This document shows, piece after piece, positions 62,981 to 64,000 of a stretch of DNA of 64,000 nucleotides. Position numbers and translations under genes: made by a program. The notes under the pieces were generated by a model that saw nothing but the letters and a program-made list of their open reading frames with translations, had not been told where the DNA came from and did not search any database. Source of the DNA: Viscum album (lineage: Eukaryota; Streptophyta; Magnoliopsida; Santalales; Viscaceae); the NCBI GenBank assembly GCA_963277665.1, contig OY728137.1, positions 1,175,112,670 to 1,175,176,669 on the forward strand. The letters are read 5' to 3'. Positions within the stretch are counted from its first letter, which is position 1; each line of letters begins with the position of its first letter.

Positions 62981-63349
62981 AAGGGATAGAATGAAGAGTG
63001 AAATTGGACTAGTAATATATTTTTGGAATGAGTAGTGCACTTAGTTCAATAATACATGGTTGGAATAGGCAGTGAACTCCCTTTTGTAATACAGGGATAG
63101 AATGAGGAGTGAACTCGATTCAGTAAAATAGGGTAGAACGAGGAGTGAACTAGGTTTAGTAATATTGGGATGGAATGGAAATTGAACTCATTTCAATAAT
63201 ACAAGGCTATAATGACAAGTTAACTTGGTTCAGTATTACAAGACTAGAATGAGAAGTTAACTCGATTTAGTAATATAGGTATGGAACGGGAAGTGAACTC
63301 GGTTTGGAAATACAGGGCTGGAACAGCAATTTAACCTATTTCTGTAAAG
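62981..63349. repeat. 37-bp minisatellite in right LTR, about 10 copies
   Basis: Same unit as at 55801-56083, with about two more copies. The copy number changed after insertion or during reverse transcription. Confidence 0.88.
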
Positions 63350-63940
63350 TAATTTACCTACTAATATGGTCTTAGGAGTGAACCTTGACTATTAAGATAG
63401 TTCTGGGAGTGAACTTATTCCACTGAGATGGCCTTGGCAGTAAAAAATAACTACTATGGAAATCATTTCATATGTTTGTTCATCTTCCACAATTCCAGGA
63501 CTTATTCATATGTTATGAGATCATGGATTATTCTCTTAATTTATTTATGATTCATGTCTTATGAATTTTTAAAATTTATGTCATGATTCATGATTATGAT
63601 ATTTTATAAGTAGGGTATGATATTCAAATGTTATTATATTGTTCCCATACCCTTATATTTATGTTATTTTTATGTAGCTCTTATATTTACCCTTACTGAG
63701 CATCTGATGTCACACTTTCTTATGTTTCATTTACCCAAGTTATGAAGAAATTTTTTAAGTAGGGGTACTAAAAGGGAAAGATCTTTAAAGGATAAGTTGA
63801 AGATATTTCACTAAATTAGAAGAATGTATTCCTAGTTTCCGAAGACACGAAACTATTATGGTCCTCGGGCATGTAATTTTATAATGTTCTGAATATTCAT
63901 CAAAAATGAAGTAATATACATGTATGTTAATCCTTGGTTT

Positions 63941-63975
63941 CTATATAAATGTCTATTACATAATGGATATTCTTT
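63941..63975 (+). repeat. Probable displaced tail of the chromovirus 3' LTR
   Basis: CTATATAAATGTCTATTACATAAT immediately right of the large element resembles CATATATATGTATGTTGCTACTAAT at 35251-35275, the last bases of the chromovirus 5' LTR that are absent at 40335. If correct, this proves nesting. The match is short and A/T-rich. Confidence 0.45.
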
Positions 63976-64000
63976 CCACTATTTGACTCATCTAAATTGT

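Larger units (their letters stand above)
40336..63940 (+). mobile_element. LARD-like long-LTR retrotransposon with nested insertions
   Basis: Two LTRs of about 4.9 kb (40336-56668 after removing two insertions, and 59029-63940) flank only 2.36 kb. The right LTR starts TGTAACACCC after AAATGGGGGTATAA; the left LTR starts with the decayed TATAATACCT. The left LTR ends CA at 56668 and is followed by CTATAGT and a tRNA-iMet-type primer site. The only coding remnant is a gag zinc knuckle. The architecture matches large retrotransposon derivatives, which depend on pol from other elements. Flanks CTGAT (40331-40335) and CTATA (63941-63945) could be a decayed target duplication. Confidence 0.87.
59029..63940 (+). 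repeat. Right (3') 4.9 kb LTR, uninterrupted
   Basis: Starts TGTAACACCC. It is colinear with the left LTR without the two insertions and so provides the empty site for both. By alignment with the CA at 56667-56668 it ends at about 63940. Confidence 0.87.

Overview
This is a gene-poor stretch of plant nuclear repeat DNA, probably pericentromeric or interstitial heterochromatin of a eudicot. I infer this from the very low GC of most of the window, the density of plant-type LTR retrotransposons, a CACTA-type DNA transposon and a ~178-bp satellite. I see no intact host gene, rRNA or functional tRNA gene, and nothing bacterial. The longest open frames are about 170 codons, and those I could interpret lie inside retroelements. 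I cannot name the species from sequence alone.

Layout. 1-3301: a long, CpG-rich LTR cut by the window start. 3730-6308: a satellite array of about 14.5 monomers of 178-179 bp. 8930-18691: a minus-strand Ty3/gypsy element with two ~3.5 kb LTRs, an initiator-Met-type primer site and only a decayed gag between them. 20590-22750: two related LTR ends facing each other. 23906-31177: a decayed plus-strand Ty1/copia-type element with a possible 5-bp target duplication, itself carrying a small transposon-like repeat near 24770-25350. 32803-40335: a plus-strand chain of decayed chromovirus (Del/Tekay-like Ty3/gypsy) sequence, namely pol fragment - LTR - pol (protease, RT, RNase H, integrase, chromodomain-side end) - LTR. 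40336-63940: a long-LTR, short-internal (LARD-like) element nested in that last LTR. Its 4.9 kb LTRs flank 2.4 kb holding a gag zinc-knuckle remnant.

Nested inside the left LTR of the LARD-like element are two younger insertions. The first (40947-51670) is a minus-strand, three-LTR tandem element (LTR-internal-LTR-internal-LTR). It has a perfect 18-nt tRNA-Asp primer site and an unrecognised conserved reading frame in both internal units. The second (51862-52633) is a 772-bp CACTA-type element built largely of short palindromes. The right LTR supplies its empty site, which shows a 3-bp target duplication. The order of events is therefore: chromovirus chain, then LARD-like element, then the tandem Athila-like element and the CACTA element.

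Nothing here looks like a working gene set. The value of the window is structural: a satellite, two independent tandem shared-LTR chains, several non-autonomous long-LTR families with embedded minisatellites, captured tRNA-like segments, and an unusually clear nesting record. All alignments were done by eye; borders marked approximate could move by tens of bases.
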